From positions 3,276,501-3,340,500 of the forward strand of contig NZ_CP053590.1 in NCBI RefSeq assembly GCF_013365535.1: 64,000 nucleotides of DNA. The letters are read 5' to 3'. Made by a program: the position numbers and the translations under genes. This document shows, in pieces, positions 16,968 to 23,920 of this stretch (the stretch's first letter is position 1; every line of letters begins with the position of its first letter). The stretch comes from Aquimarina sp. TRL1 (GTDB taxonomy: Bacteria; Bacteroidota; Bacteroidia; Flavobacteriales; Flavobacteriaceae). Under the pieces are notes generated by a model. That model worked only from the letters and a program-made list of their open reading frames with translations. It had not been told where the DNA came from and searched no databases.

Positions 16968-17459
16968 TCATCTGGCTTTATCTTTCAATTCAATAAAGTC
17001 AATTGGCAAGACTGGTTTCGTAATTTCTTTCTTTTTCTCTTCTAGGTTAATTCCAAGAGATAAATAAATCATACTAGCTCTAACAAGTTTCATTAAATTT
17101 AGTGTTTTTTGTTCAAATTCGATCCGTTCAATAGCATATGTCAATCCGTTATCTAATATTCCACGTTGTCCAAAGTCTATTATTTTAAATGATTTATGTT
17201 CTATGAAATTTCTTATTTGAGCTAATTCTTGAGCTTTAGGCTCAATGGTGGAAGTGAATTCTTCTTTGTTTTCAAATAGATCTTTACTTAACCAATATAA
17301 TCCTCTAAATGCCCAATTTTGAGTTTGAAGTATCTTTGGATTCAATTTATGTGATTTTGTTGTCTTGTCATAGATGTTCCAGATACTTCTAAATGAAACT
17401 TTATTTGGTTTGAAACCTAAATAGAGATAGTCGTTTAATAAGTAGCCAAGAGCAAGCAA
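16968..17459 (-). CDS. LA2681-like HEPN domain protein, N-terminally truncated
   Basis: The 163 residues match the C-terminal HEPN domain of LA2681-like proteins: LNDYLYLGFKPNKVSFRSIW, FRGLYWLSKDLF, AQIRNFIEHKSFK and KLVRASMIYLSLGINLEEK. The RxxxxH catalytic motif of HEPN ribonucleases is present as R83-N-F-I-E-H88. The frame opens at a TTG directly after a TAA, inside an attC-like stretch (TTACAACAATGGCTATAAG), so the usual N-terminal TPR-like part is missing. It may be a domain-only RNase or a broken gene. HEPN proteins of this type are tied to phage defence and toxin systems. Confidence 0.65.
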   Translation of the reverse strand: MLALGYLLNDYLYLGFKPNKVSFRSIWNIYDKTTKSHKLNPKILQTQNWAFRGLYWLSKDLFENKEEFTSTIEPKAQELAQIRNFIEHKSFKIIDFGQRGILDNGLTYAIERIEFEQKTLNLMKLVRASMIYLSLGINLEEKKKEITKPVLPIDFIELKDKAR

Positions 17460-17488
17460 TTACTTATAGCCATTGTTGTAATACGTTT

Positions 17489-18013
17489 TTATTTATTCCA
17501 CTCACTTTTTAATATTGAATAGAAGTCAACATTTAGTTTTTCTCCGTTTTTTATTTCACATTCACGCATTGTTCCTTCATATTTGAAATTAATTTTCTCC
17601 AATGCACTTTTACATTTTGTATTTTCACTTACTACATAACCTTCTATTCTATTTAAGTTTAATTCAGTAAAGCCTTGTTCAAATAGTTTTGGCATAACTT
17701 CTTTTAAAATTCCTTTTCCCCAATGCTCTTTTAGTAACCATAAACCAATTTCGGCTTTTTGATGCTCTTTCTCTAAACTGTTAAAACCTCCTGCACCACA
17801 AAATAAGTTATCTTGCTTATCATAAATTCCCCACCAAATTCCTGTACCATCTTTTTTTAGATTTCTGTACCACTCCATTTGCTCTTCTGTTTCTTCTAGT
17901 GTCGAGAAATGCACATCATAATATTTTGTGATTTCGGGGTTAGATAGTCCTTTATGAATGTTATTTATGTCAGAGGTTTCTATTTCCTTTAGTTTGTAGT
18001 TTTTAGTTTCCAC
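17489..18013 (-). CDS. GNAT-family N-acetyltransferase (RimJ/RimL-like)
   Basis: I start at the GTG at 18013 (VETKNYKLKEIETSDINNIH); the longer frame to 18109 would encode part of the family A spacer and adds no fold. The 174-residue product has the GNAT layout of RimJ/RimL proteins: GIWWGIYDKQDNLFCGAGGF, then EIGLWLLKEHWGKGILKEVM (acetyl-CoA loop, variant of Q/RxxGxG/A), and LNLNRIEGYVVSENTKCKSA with the C-terminal KINFKYEGTMRE. It transfers acetyl groups from acetyl-CoA to an unknown amine. GNAT genes are frequent integron cassettes. Confidence 0.75.
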   Translation of the reverse strand: METKNYKLKEIETSDINNIHKGLSNPEITKYYDVHFSTLEETEEQMEWYRNLKKDGTGIWWGIYDKQDNLFCGAGGFNSLEKEHQKAEIGLWLLKEHWGKGILKEVMPKLFEQGFTELNLNRIEGYVVSENTKCKSALEKINFKYEGTMRECEIKNGEKLNVDFYSILKSEWNK

Positions 18014-18041
18014 TTTTTGAAGTTTGTTTTGAGTAAATGCA

Positions 18042-18207
18042 TTACAACGTTTAATATAAGTGTGGTAGCAAGGCAAAATGTTACCTCTGCGTTGAATTTT
18101 TCTGCACATTGGTTACTAACTTTTTTTATTGCGAGTGTTGTGCCATTACAAACTGACGAGGTCATCCAATTAATCATATAGCTATGATGATCACATATAC
18201 ATCGTGG
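18042..18207. repeat. Spacer repeat family A, copy A5
   Basis: It starts with ATTACAACG and contains TATAAGTGTGGTAGCAAGGC, AAAATGTTACCTCTGCG, ATTTTTCTGCACATTGGTTAC and the right arm AGCTATGATGATCACATATAC. The block between differs from A4 (GCGAGTGTTGTGCCATTACA), so only the arms and outer blocks are shared. The mini-element at 18208 follows immediately. Confidence 0.65.
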
Positions 18208-18346
18208 ATGTTGCACGACTCCAAAATATTTAGAATCATCCTTATATTATTTTCTTAATAAATATAACTGATTGATTTTTATAGATAAAGTATTTGTGGT
18301 TTTATTCAGGGTTTTTGCTTACTATCAAAAAAAAGTTGTGCAACAG
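18208..18346. mobile_element. Inverted-repeat mini-element, copy 4 (139 bp)
   Basis: Ends ATGTTGCACGACT and AGTTGTGCAACAG; the interior carries small deletions relative to copies 2 and 3 but the same inner palindromes (TTATTCAGGG arm). It sits at the same place in a family A spacer as copies 2 and 3, on the 3' side of the YD-repeat lipoprotein gene. Confidence 0.6.
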
Positions 18347-18366
18347 TTACTTTTGCTAGGCAATGT

Positions 18367-19251
18367 TTAGTATTCGATTTTTCTTTTCACGTACTGATCA
18401 ACATAACCATAATAATAAAATGTTTTTTCTATCCAATCTCCGTATTCATTGTATTTGTACTTGTATTCTTGTTGATTTTTACCATCTTTATTATTACTTA
18501 TACTTTTTATATTATCAAAGGTATCGTAAGTAGTAAATTCTTTACTAATAACAGTTTTGTTTGGTTCTGAAAATAATATATATTCAATTTTATTTTTTCG
18601 TTCATCATATTTATAGGTAGCTGACCTGATAAGATTATTATTTGAATCGAGTTCTTTCGTTCTAATTAAGTTATCAAACTCATCATATTTATATAGTGCT
18701 TTTGGATATCCTCCATATCTTTCGCTAATATAATCATGCTCTAAAACCTTTCTACCTTTCTCGTCATATTCGTAAGCAAAAGCTTTTTCCCATACTGAAT
18801 TCTTTATAAATTCACTTAATATGAGATTACCATTTTTATCATAAGTATTTCTTTCGTTACTTATAGTATCTTTATTTCTGATTTGAATTTGACCAGTTAC
18901 TAGTGATTTGTTTTTATTATTCCTTTCATAAATCTTTTGATCAGTTAGTCCTCCCTCACTATCATAAATTTCTTCTCTTAATAAATTTTGATCACCATCA
19001 TATAAATACTTGACAACAATTTTTGACGAATAGATTTTCTTGATTATGTTCCCATACATATCATATTGTCTCTCTTCAGATTTTTCAAATTTAAGATCTT
19101 CTATACGTTCAATTTTTGCATTTAATCCTGGTTTGGAATAATACTCATAAAATTCTTTTTTTATTCTTTTTTCAGAAATTTTATTTTTCTCTTGACTTTG
19201 ACAAGATGAAAAAAGTAAAAAAAAACTGATAACTATTAAAAGATGTTTCAT
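18367..19251 (-). CDS. YD-repeat lipoprotein
   Basis: The 294-residue product has lipobox FSSC. The rest is a run of about eight YD/RHS-like strands with the pattern YDxxGNxI (YDMYGNIIKK; YDKNGNLILS; YDEKGRKVLE; YDEFDNLIRT; YDERKNKIEY; YDTFDNIKSI; YNEYGDWIEK). Such repeats build beta-sheet shells in RHS toxins, but this short lipoprotein form has no toxin tip. Role unknown, probably on the cell surface or in the periplasm. Single-gene unit between two family A spacers. Confidence 0.7.
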   Translation of the reverse strand: MKHLLIVISFFLLFSSCQSQEKNKISEKRIKKEFYEYYSKPGLNAKIERIEDLKFEKSEERQYDMYGNIIKKIYSSKIVVKYLYDGDQNLLREEIYDSEGGLTDQKIYERNNKNKSLVTGQIQIRNKDTISNERNTYDKNGNLILSEFIKNSVWEKAFAYEYDEKGRKVLEHDYISERYGGYPKALYKYDEFDNLIRTKELDSNNNLIRSATYKYDERKNKIEYILFSEPNKTVISKEFTTYDTFDNIKSISNNKDGKNQQEYKYKYNEYGDWIEKTFYYYGYVDQYVKRKIEY

Positions 19252-19272
19252 TCTTTGCTTTGTTGTTATATT

Positions 19273-19441
19273 GCTTAACGTTTTATATATGTGTCGTAGC
19301 GAGGCAAAATGCTACCTTGCTTTTCGGCTTTTCTGCGCATTGATTGATAATTTACTTAAAATCATGCAGTGCGCCACTCCAAAGTAACCGGATCATCCGC
19401 TTAGTCATCAAGCTGCTATGATCACATATATGGTGTTGTAG
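19273..19441. repeat. Spacer repeat family A, copy A6
   Basis: A 169-bp spacer from GCTTAACG (minus-strand core GTTAAGC, matching GTTRRRY) to GTTGTAG. The arms ATATATGTGTCGTAGC and GCTATGATCACATATAT are inverted copies with 2-3 mismatches, so the site folds into a long hairpin. Shared blocks with A3-A5: GGCAAAATGCTACC and TTTTCTGCGCATTGATTG. No mini-element is inserted here, so it shows the uninterrupted site. Confidence 0.65.
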
Positions 19442-19447
19442 AGCGTT

Positions 19448-19954
19448 TTATTCTTCAAATATTAACCCATTATTTTGATCAAATTGATTTCTTTCAGTTT
19501 CTGACATTCTATTACGTAATACTCTAATCGTATAACCACCTTTAACCTTTCCATTGCTATTATCAACAATCATCCAATCAGAGATTTGTTTTTTGTCAAT
19601 TCTTACGGTATCTCCTAATTTAACTTTCAGGATCGAAATGGGTTCATTACCTATAATTCCATAGTAGTCAGATTGATTTAAAATTATTTGTCCCACCCAT
19701 AAATGTTCATTACCACCATCTGGTGTGTCATATTTTTGTTTTATTGAAAAGTAATATTTGTTCACACTATCATTTTGGAAAGTTTCTTTGAATAAATTAA
19801 ATGTTTCATTTGCTTTAGTAATTGCATTGTTCATTTCCATATCCGTTTCTTGCAGATTATATACATCTGGTTTATTTTCTCTTTCAACTTTTGACTTTTT
19901 TGATTGATTACAGGATAGTGTAAGGACTGAAATAAGTATTAGTATTTTTTTCAT
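19448..19954 (-). CDS. DUF2314 lipoprotein
   Basis: The 168-residue product opens MKKILILISVLTLSCNQSKK (lipobox LTLSC). The mature part shows the DUF2314 (YegJ-like) pattern: KQKYDTPDGGNEHLWVGQI, then NEPISILKVKLGDTVRIDKK, ISDWMIVDN, KGGYTIRVLRNRMSETER. The family is common in predicted toxin-immunity and accessory loci but has no known activity. Single-gene unit; family B spacer upstream, family A spacer downstream. Confidence 0.75.
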   Translation of the reverse strand: MKKILILISVLTLSCNQSKKSKVERENKPDVYNLQETDMEMNNAITKANETFNLFKETFQNDSVNKYYFSIKQKYDTPDGGNEHLWVGQIILNQSDYYGIIGNEPISILKVKLGDTVRIDKKQISDWMIVDNSNGKVKGGYTIRVLRNRMSETERNQFDQNNGLIFEE

Positions 19955-19964
19955 TTTTTATGCT

Positions 19965-20034
19965 GTACAACGTCTCTTGTATTGTGCGTTTGCATCCCGC
20001 AGGGTGCATATGCATTATACAAATTGTTAGGTGC
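19965..20034. repeat. Spacer repeat family B, copy B2 (attC-like)
   Basis: On the minus strand it runs from ACCTAAC (20026-20032; fits RYYYAAC) to GTTGTAC (19965-19971; one base off GTTRRRY), 70 bp. Inner arms TTGTAT / ATACAA and a central stem GCATCC / GGGTGC close the hairpin. This is the most attC-like site in the window. It follows the coiled-coil protein gene. Confidence 0.6.
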
Positions 20035-20048
20035 AGTTTTTACTTTTA

Positions 20049-20921
20049 TTAAATTAAATCAACATACATTCTTATGTTTCTTCCTCCATAGGTTTCAATA
20101 TAAACTGGATAAGTACCATCTCCCATGAAAGTGTTAAAAGCGACTGCTGCTCCTTCGTGACCTTTTTCGTGAGTCAAAGCACCAAATCCTTCATCACTTA
20201 AAGTCGCATAACAAGAACCTGCATAAGAATATGAATATTCCGATTTTTTGTCAACCTTTATTCGTTCAAATCTTTCGGATTCCAATAATTCATTAACGGA
20301 ATGGTCAAATCCCTTTATTTTTTCATCGAAGTGGTTGAAGTCTTTTCTAAACTGATAGGTTTTTCCAGTTTCTTTATCCTTAAAAAGTCTCAAATCTTCA
20401 TAAGGTTGTTTTTTCCATTGCGAATCAACATAACAAGGGTCAGTTAACATCAATTGTCCACTATCTACATCTACATATCCAGCTAAAGTAGTTTCTAATT
20501 CTTTGTCTTTGTCTAAAAAGTCACCAAACTTTCCAAAATCCTCAATCAACTGGGAAATAGTATTTTGTACTTCGCCTGTTTTCTTTAATTCACTTTTAAA
20601 CAGAAGTAGTTCTTCATTCTTTTTTTGGATTTCAAGTGCGTGATTTTCTTTATCTAAATTTAGCCGTTCGATTTCCTCTTCACGAATTTTTATTCTTTTA
20701 CTTAAAGCATTCTCAATAAAATCAGGTGTTTTTCTTTCTAATTCAGACACTCTGTCTTTCCATAAATTCAAATTTTTTTCTACAACTTTCATTTGCTCAT
20801 CTTTAGCTGTTACAGTAGCCTTTAGATTCTGAATGTATGCTTTGTAAATCCAACCGGCTGCACCAAGAGCGAAAGCATTGATGATTAGCTGAATCCATTT
20901 AATGTAATCTTCTGGGTTCAT
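20049..20921 (-). CDS. Membrane-anchored coiled-coil protein with DUF4241-like C-terminus
   Basis: The 290-residue product has one N-terminal membrane helix (residues 9-28), a coiled coil of about 100 residues (ERKTPDFIENALSKRIKIRE onward), then a globular part with AGYVDVDSGQLMLTDPCYVD, AVAFNTFMGDGTYPVYIETY. The last segment resembles DUF4241-like domains (GDGxYPVxxxxxxGR). Function unknown. It is the gene nearest the recombinase remnant, that is, in first-cassette position if the array is integron-like. Confidence 0.6.
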   Translation of the reverse strand: MNPEDYIKWIQLIINAFALGAAGWIYKAYIQNLKATVTAKDEQMKVVEKNLNLWKDRVSELERKTPDFIENALSKRIKIREEEIERLNLDKENHALEIQKKNEELLLFKSELKKTGEVQNTISQLIEDFGKFGDFLDKDKELETTLAGYVDVDSGQLMLTDPCYVDSQWKKQPYEDLRLFKDKETGKTYQFRKDFNHFDEKIKGFDHSVNELLESERFERIKVDKKSEYSYSYAGSCYATLSDEGFGALTHEKGHEGAAVAFNTFMGDGTYPVYIETYGGRNIRMYVDLI

Positions 20922-20937
20922 ATTGTTTTTTCAAATT

Positions 20938-20978
20938 GCACCTAACAATTGGATATGTGTACCGGTACACATATTTCC
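20938..20978. repeat. attC/attI-like core with a perfect 22-bp palindrome
   Basis: GCACCTAAC at 20938-20946 (minus-strand GTTAGGT, fits GTTRRRY) marks the 5' edge of the first array gene and is identical to the core of copy B2. Six bases away lies ATATGTGTACCGGTACACATAT (20953-20974), a perfect 22-bp palindrome. No second box is seen at attC distance, so it may be an attI-like or a half site. Confidence 0.4.
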
Positions 20979-21022
20979 ATTATATGTATCTCAAATCTAG
21001 TGGATTTCTAATTGATTTAAAA

Positions 21023-21216
21023 TTATTTAGGGCAACTTGCGTAAATTTCGGTTGTTTTGGTGCTGCTATGCCCTAATAAAGTTTGTATCTATCTAATATC
21101 TGTTCGGTCTTCTAAAAGATGAGTGGCAAAAGAATGCTTTAACATTTGTGGGAGTGTTTTTCGTAAGATACCAGACGTAGCACTAGCCCTCCTAACAATT
21201 TTTGCCACCCGGGGCT
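21023..21216 (-). pseudogene. Tyrosine recombinase (integrase) C-terminal remnant
   Basis: The minus-strand frame reads EPRVAKIVRRASATSGI, LRKTLPQMLKHSFATHLLED, RTDIR, a TAG stop, then IQTLLGHSSTKTTEIYASCP and a TAA at 21023. This is the end of the catalytic domain of Xer/IntI-type recombinases (PHxLRHSFATHLLE; DIRxIQxLLGHSS; TTxIY with the nucleophile Tyr). The HxxR motif is degraded to Q-M-L-K, and an in-frame stop replaces the residue before IQTLLGH. The first two thirds of the gene are missing. It lies 77 bp from the first array core and points the same way as the array genes. Confidence 0.75.
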
Positions 21217-21491
21217 CCTGCAAATTAATTAGGTAGCAAGATGATATGAAGCGCTGGATTGTGATGGTTTTAGGAGCTTTTTTTCTCCAATTGTACTCCC
21301 TGAAAACAAGCGTAAAATGCTCCAGAAAACAATGGCTTATAAAGTGTTTTTGACTTAAAAAGGAAGAAAAAAACGGTATTTTAGTAAGTTATTTCTTACT
21401 TTTTTGTTTAAAAAAAGAGACGTACAGCAATGAATCAAGTGTTGTACAACAATTTGACGTTTATTCTTAGAGAAAAACGGCTTTTTTGAGT

Positions 21492-21528
21492 AAAAAAAGC
21501 CCCAACATCTAAGTTTTTAATGTTGAGG
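21492..21528 (-). terminator. Hairpin terminator for minus-strand genes
   Basis: On the minus strand CCTCAACAT and ATGTTGGGG form a stem followed by CTTTTTTT. It lies 24 bp beyond the stop of the 51-residue small frame, which suggests that transcription from the GNAT side reaches this point. Confidence 0.55.
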
Positions 21529-21551
21529 TCAAGTGGATGTATCCTGTTTTT

Positions 21552-21707
21552 TTATAGGTTGGGATGATCCCTTTTTAGGGAATCAGGACCATAGAATTCC
21601 TGATTGCTCATAAAAGGTATATGCATGCTTTGATATGCAATGTGCCCTTCTAGGATCGGGCTACCACAATATTGAGACAGGGTTTCTATGGATATATGGT
21701 TATACAT
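21552..21707 (-). CDS. Possible small protein, 51 residues
   Basis: The frame starts MYNHISIETLSQYCGSPILE and ends SLKRDHPNL. No family recognised and no signal peptide. Support is modest: an ATG start, natural-looking composition, and an intrinsic terminator 24 bp after the stop. It lies about 270 bp downstream of a GNAT gene on the same strand. It could equally be part of a longer decayed gene, because the same frame is open upstream (see 21771-21962). Confidence 0.35.
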   Translation of the reverse strand: MYNHISIETLSQYCGSPILEGHIAYQSMHIPFMSNQEFYGPDSLKRDHPNL

Positions 21708-21770
21708 GATTACTACATTTTATAAAGGATATTACAAGAAGCATTCCGAAGTATATATGTTAAGTATTAG

Positions 21771-21962
21771 TTATTTGTAAAACAGTGAATTGTATTGGTG
21801 TTGTTTGATGTCATCCCCTAATATAAAAGTCATTTCTATATCATTATCAGAAACGATTCGCTGTCGGGGTGTATGTTGTGTAGCCGGAACTGCCAAAATC
21901 CGGTAAGAACTGATTAAAGAGGGGAATCCGGATGTGGTTGAAATGTCTGATAGTCCGTGAGT
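21771..21962 (-). other. Open frame without start codon, possible gene remnant
   Basis: About 64 codons are open and natural in composition (ISTTSGFPSLISSYRILAVP; RQRIVSDNDIEMTFILGDDI; NSLFYK then TAA) in the same frame as the 51-residue small frame downstream. No plausible start exists before an internal ATG, and it begins where the GNAT gene ends. It may be a decayed gene. Confidence 0.25.
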
Positions 21963-21973
21963 GTTCTTTGGGA

Positions 21974-22354
21974 TTAGATTACTTTAAACAAACTGCCTTC
22001 TCTGTGGTATCCTAAGGTTGTATAATAAGAGTCGGCATCCGACATCACGAAAACTTCCTGATCCGGGAAGGCAGTTCGTATGCTTTCCAGAAGTTTTTTT
22101 CCTATTGCGTTCCCTCGATATCTTTTAGTGACTAATAAATCCACTACCCAGACATAGAAACCAGTGTCGTCTAGCGCCCGTATATATCCGCAGAGTTGAT
22201 TGTGAGTATAGGCTACATAGGTAATCGAATGTTCCAGTGCAAGCCGGTATTTAGGAAGGAGGTAAGTTTTCCATTCCTCTCCTTCGGATTTAATAAGAGT
22301 TCGCAAGGCATCGTAATCTCTGGAAGATGTATATTTTCTTAGTACTATATCCAT
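21974..22354 (-). CDS. GNAT-family N-acetyltransferase
   Basis: The 126-residue product is a compact GNAT: YVAYTHNQLCGYIRALDD (strands 2-4), VVDLLVTKRYRGNAIGKKLL with the acetyl-CoA loop RYRGNAIGKKL, and a shortened C-terminus SDADSYYTTLGYHREGSLFK with the usual Y/LGF-like turn. The substrate is unknown. It lies outside the repeat-spaced array and its GC content is more like the chromosomal genes to the right. Confidence 0.75.
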   Translation of the reverse strand: MDIVLRKYTSSRDYDALRTLIKSEGEEWKTYLLPKYRLALEHSITYVAYTHNQLCGYIRALDDTGFYVWVVDLLVTKRYRGNAIGKKLLESIRTAFPDQEVFVMSDADSYYTTLGYHREGSLFKVI

Positions 22355-22617
22355 GTGTGGGTTCGGTAGTTTTAAAATGACAACTTAGGTCGGCTATGGG
22401 TACTGATTCAGGTATTTATGACAAAATCAGGTGTTTTTTATTTCCCTTGAAATATAGTTAAAAATAGAAAGGTTTCCTATGAGAATAAGAGATGGACGGT
22501 TCTTATGCAGACGTATGTACAGATGTTTTTAGCGATACTTAGTTATAGAGTGAAACCGAAAACGATTACAATGTTTTTGGGGTGGGCAGGAGTTTAGTAC
22601 ACGATCAGGTATAAAAA

Positions 22618-22657
22618 CCATAACGCCGGCAGTTTGGTAGAACCACCAGCGCTATGG
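22618..22657 (-). terminator. Terminator of the TonB receptor / DUF4374 operon
   Basis: On the minus strand CCATAGCGCTGG pairs imperfectly with CTGCCGGCGTTATGG and is followed by TTTTTATA. It lies 28 bp after the DUF4374 stop. The stretch from here to the GNAT start at 22354 holds no recognisable gene. Confidence 0.7.
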
Positions 22658-22685
22658 ATAAGTGAAATAAATCTAAAAAAAAAGC

Positions 22686-23894
22686 TTACTTAAAAGGTAA
22701 AAACCCCTGGATGGCGTCTGTTCCCGTATAAGATAATCCTTTGGTAACGGTATTGGTCGCCGCATCGTAGATGTATATATTGTTTCCTTCTGTTTCGGTA
22801 TTTCCCACAATCGCTACTTTTCCGTTGCCTATAGAGCGAACGGTTCTTCTAGGGTATTTGGATAGCGGAAGGTTTAATTTGGTCGTTTCTTTAGTGATTA
22901 AATCAATCGCATGGTATTCGATCACATAACTACCCTGGTAGTCTTTGTATTCTGTAATTAGATCACTTCTGAATACCTGAACAACGGCTTTGTTGTTTCC
23001 GGCATATGCCATTCCTGCTGTATGATTGCCCCCGAATTTTTCGCTTAGGTTAAAAAAATAGGTATCGTCAAAATCAGAAGCTCCTGCTTTAATCCGTACA
23101 ATTCCTGATGGGATGGATTCATTTGCTCCCCAGTAATCGGTATTGGTAGAGGTGAGGTATAAATCTCCGTTTTCTACAATAGCATGAGAAGATACTACAC
23201 TAAACCCTACACCTGCGGCCTTGTCAGTAGTAATGACTTTTTCATAAGCCATTGTTTCTGCATTGTATATGGCGATAGAGGCTTGATTAAATGCCCCCCA
23301 ATTAGCATCTGCATGATAGAACGGAACGTAGATTTTATTGTCCTTAAGGATATACAGGGAAGGAGCAGATTTATCCCCCTCATTAATAGGAAGCGTGATG
23401 GTACCTGCAGTTTCTTCTGTCATATCTGTAGTGTTGATTATCTGGTAATTAAATACGCCTCCATCGGCAGCCCGGGCTCCCGTAGAAACTAATAAACGAT
23501 TGTCGGACAAAAATTCAGAAACAGGTCCCCCGCTGATTCCTGTATTAGGAACGGATCCGAGAGGAGTTAATATCCCATCTTCATTAACCTCGTACTTGGT
23601 TAGTTTTGTTTCAGAGTTTAGATAGATATATCCGTCCTTACCATTAATTACTACATTATAAGGTAAATTGGGGATCTCCTGTGCATCCAGAATATTGGCA
23701 TTTCCTGTTTCTACATCATCAATGATATGAAATGGATACAAATCGGTAGCCGGCAGGGCTAATGCAAGTAGGAACTTATAGTCTTTTTTGGGGTCTTCTT
23801 CTACGGTGTTTGGCGTATCATCATCACTGCTGCATGAAAAAAGCGATAGTACGATTATAAATAGGACACCTAAACTGATTACTTTAGTATTCAT
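22686..23894 (-). CDS. DUF4374 lipoprotein, TonB-receptor partner
   Basis: The 402-residue product has lipobox SLFSC and a Ser/Asp-rich tether (SSDDDTPNTVEEDPKK). The rest is a repetitive beta-propeller-like sequence (NLPYNVVINGKDGYIYLNSE; ENGDLYLTSTNTDYWG; NGKVAIVGNTETEGNNIYIY), the DUF4374 pattern. In Bacteroidota these lipoproteins are encoded next to siderophore or haem TonB receptors and probably cap or assist them. It starts 26 bp after the receptor gene stops, so they form one operon. Confidence 0.8.
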   Translation of the reverse strand: MNTKVISLGVLFIIVLSLFSCSSDDDTPNTVEEDPKKDYKFLLALALPATDLYPFHIIDDVETGNANILDAQEIPNLPYNVVINGKDGYIYLNSETKLTKYEVNEDGILTPLGSVPNTGISGGPVSEFLSDNRLLVSTGARAADGGVFNYQIINTTDMTEETAGTITLPINEGDKSAPSLYILKDNKIYVPFYHADANWGAFNQASIAIYNAETMAYEKVITTDKAAGVGFSVVSSHAIVENGDLYLTSTNTDYWGANESIPSGIVRIKAGASDFDDTYFFNLSEKFGGNHTAGMAYAGNNKAVVQVFRSDLITEYKDYQGSYVIEYHAIDLITKETTKLNLPLSKYPRRTVRSIGNGKVAIVGNTETEGNNIYIYDAATNTVTKGLSYTGTDAIQGFLPFK

Positions 23895-23920
23895 TGTTTT
23901 TATTTATGGTTTTTAAAAAA

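Noticed and set aside
18014..18109. Longer N-terminus of the GNAT gene
   Set aside because: This part is family A spacer sequence read in frame; homologous GNAT proteins begin near the chosen GTG.
21217..21440. Open minus-strand frame upstream of the recombinase remnant that faintly resembles an IS91-type transposase end
   Set aside because: The similarity (helical FLEHFTLVFREYNWRKK stretch) is too weak and no catalytic motif or IS91 end is visible.
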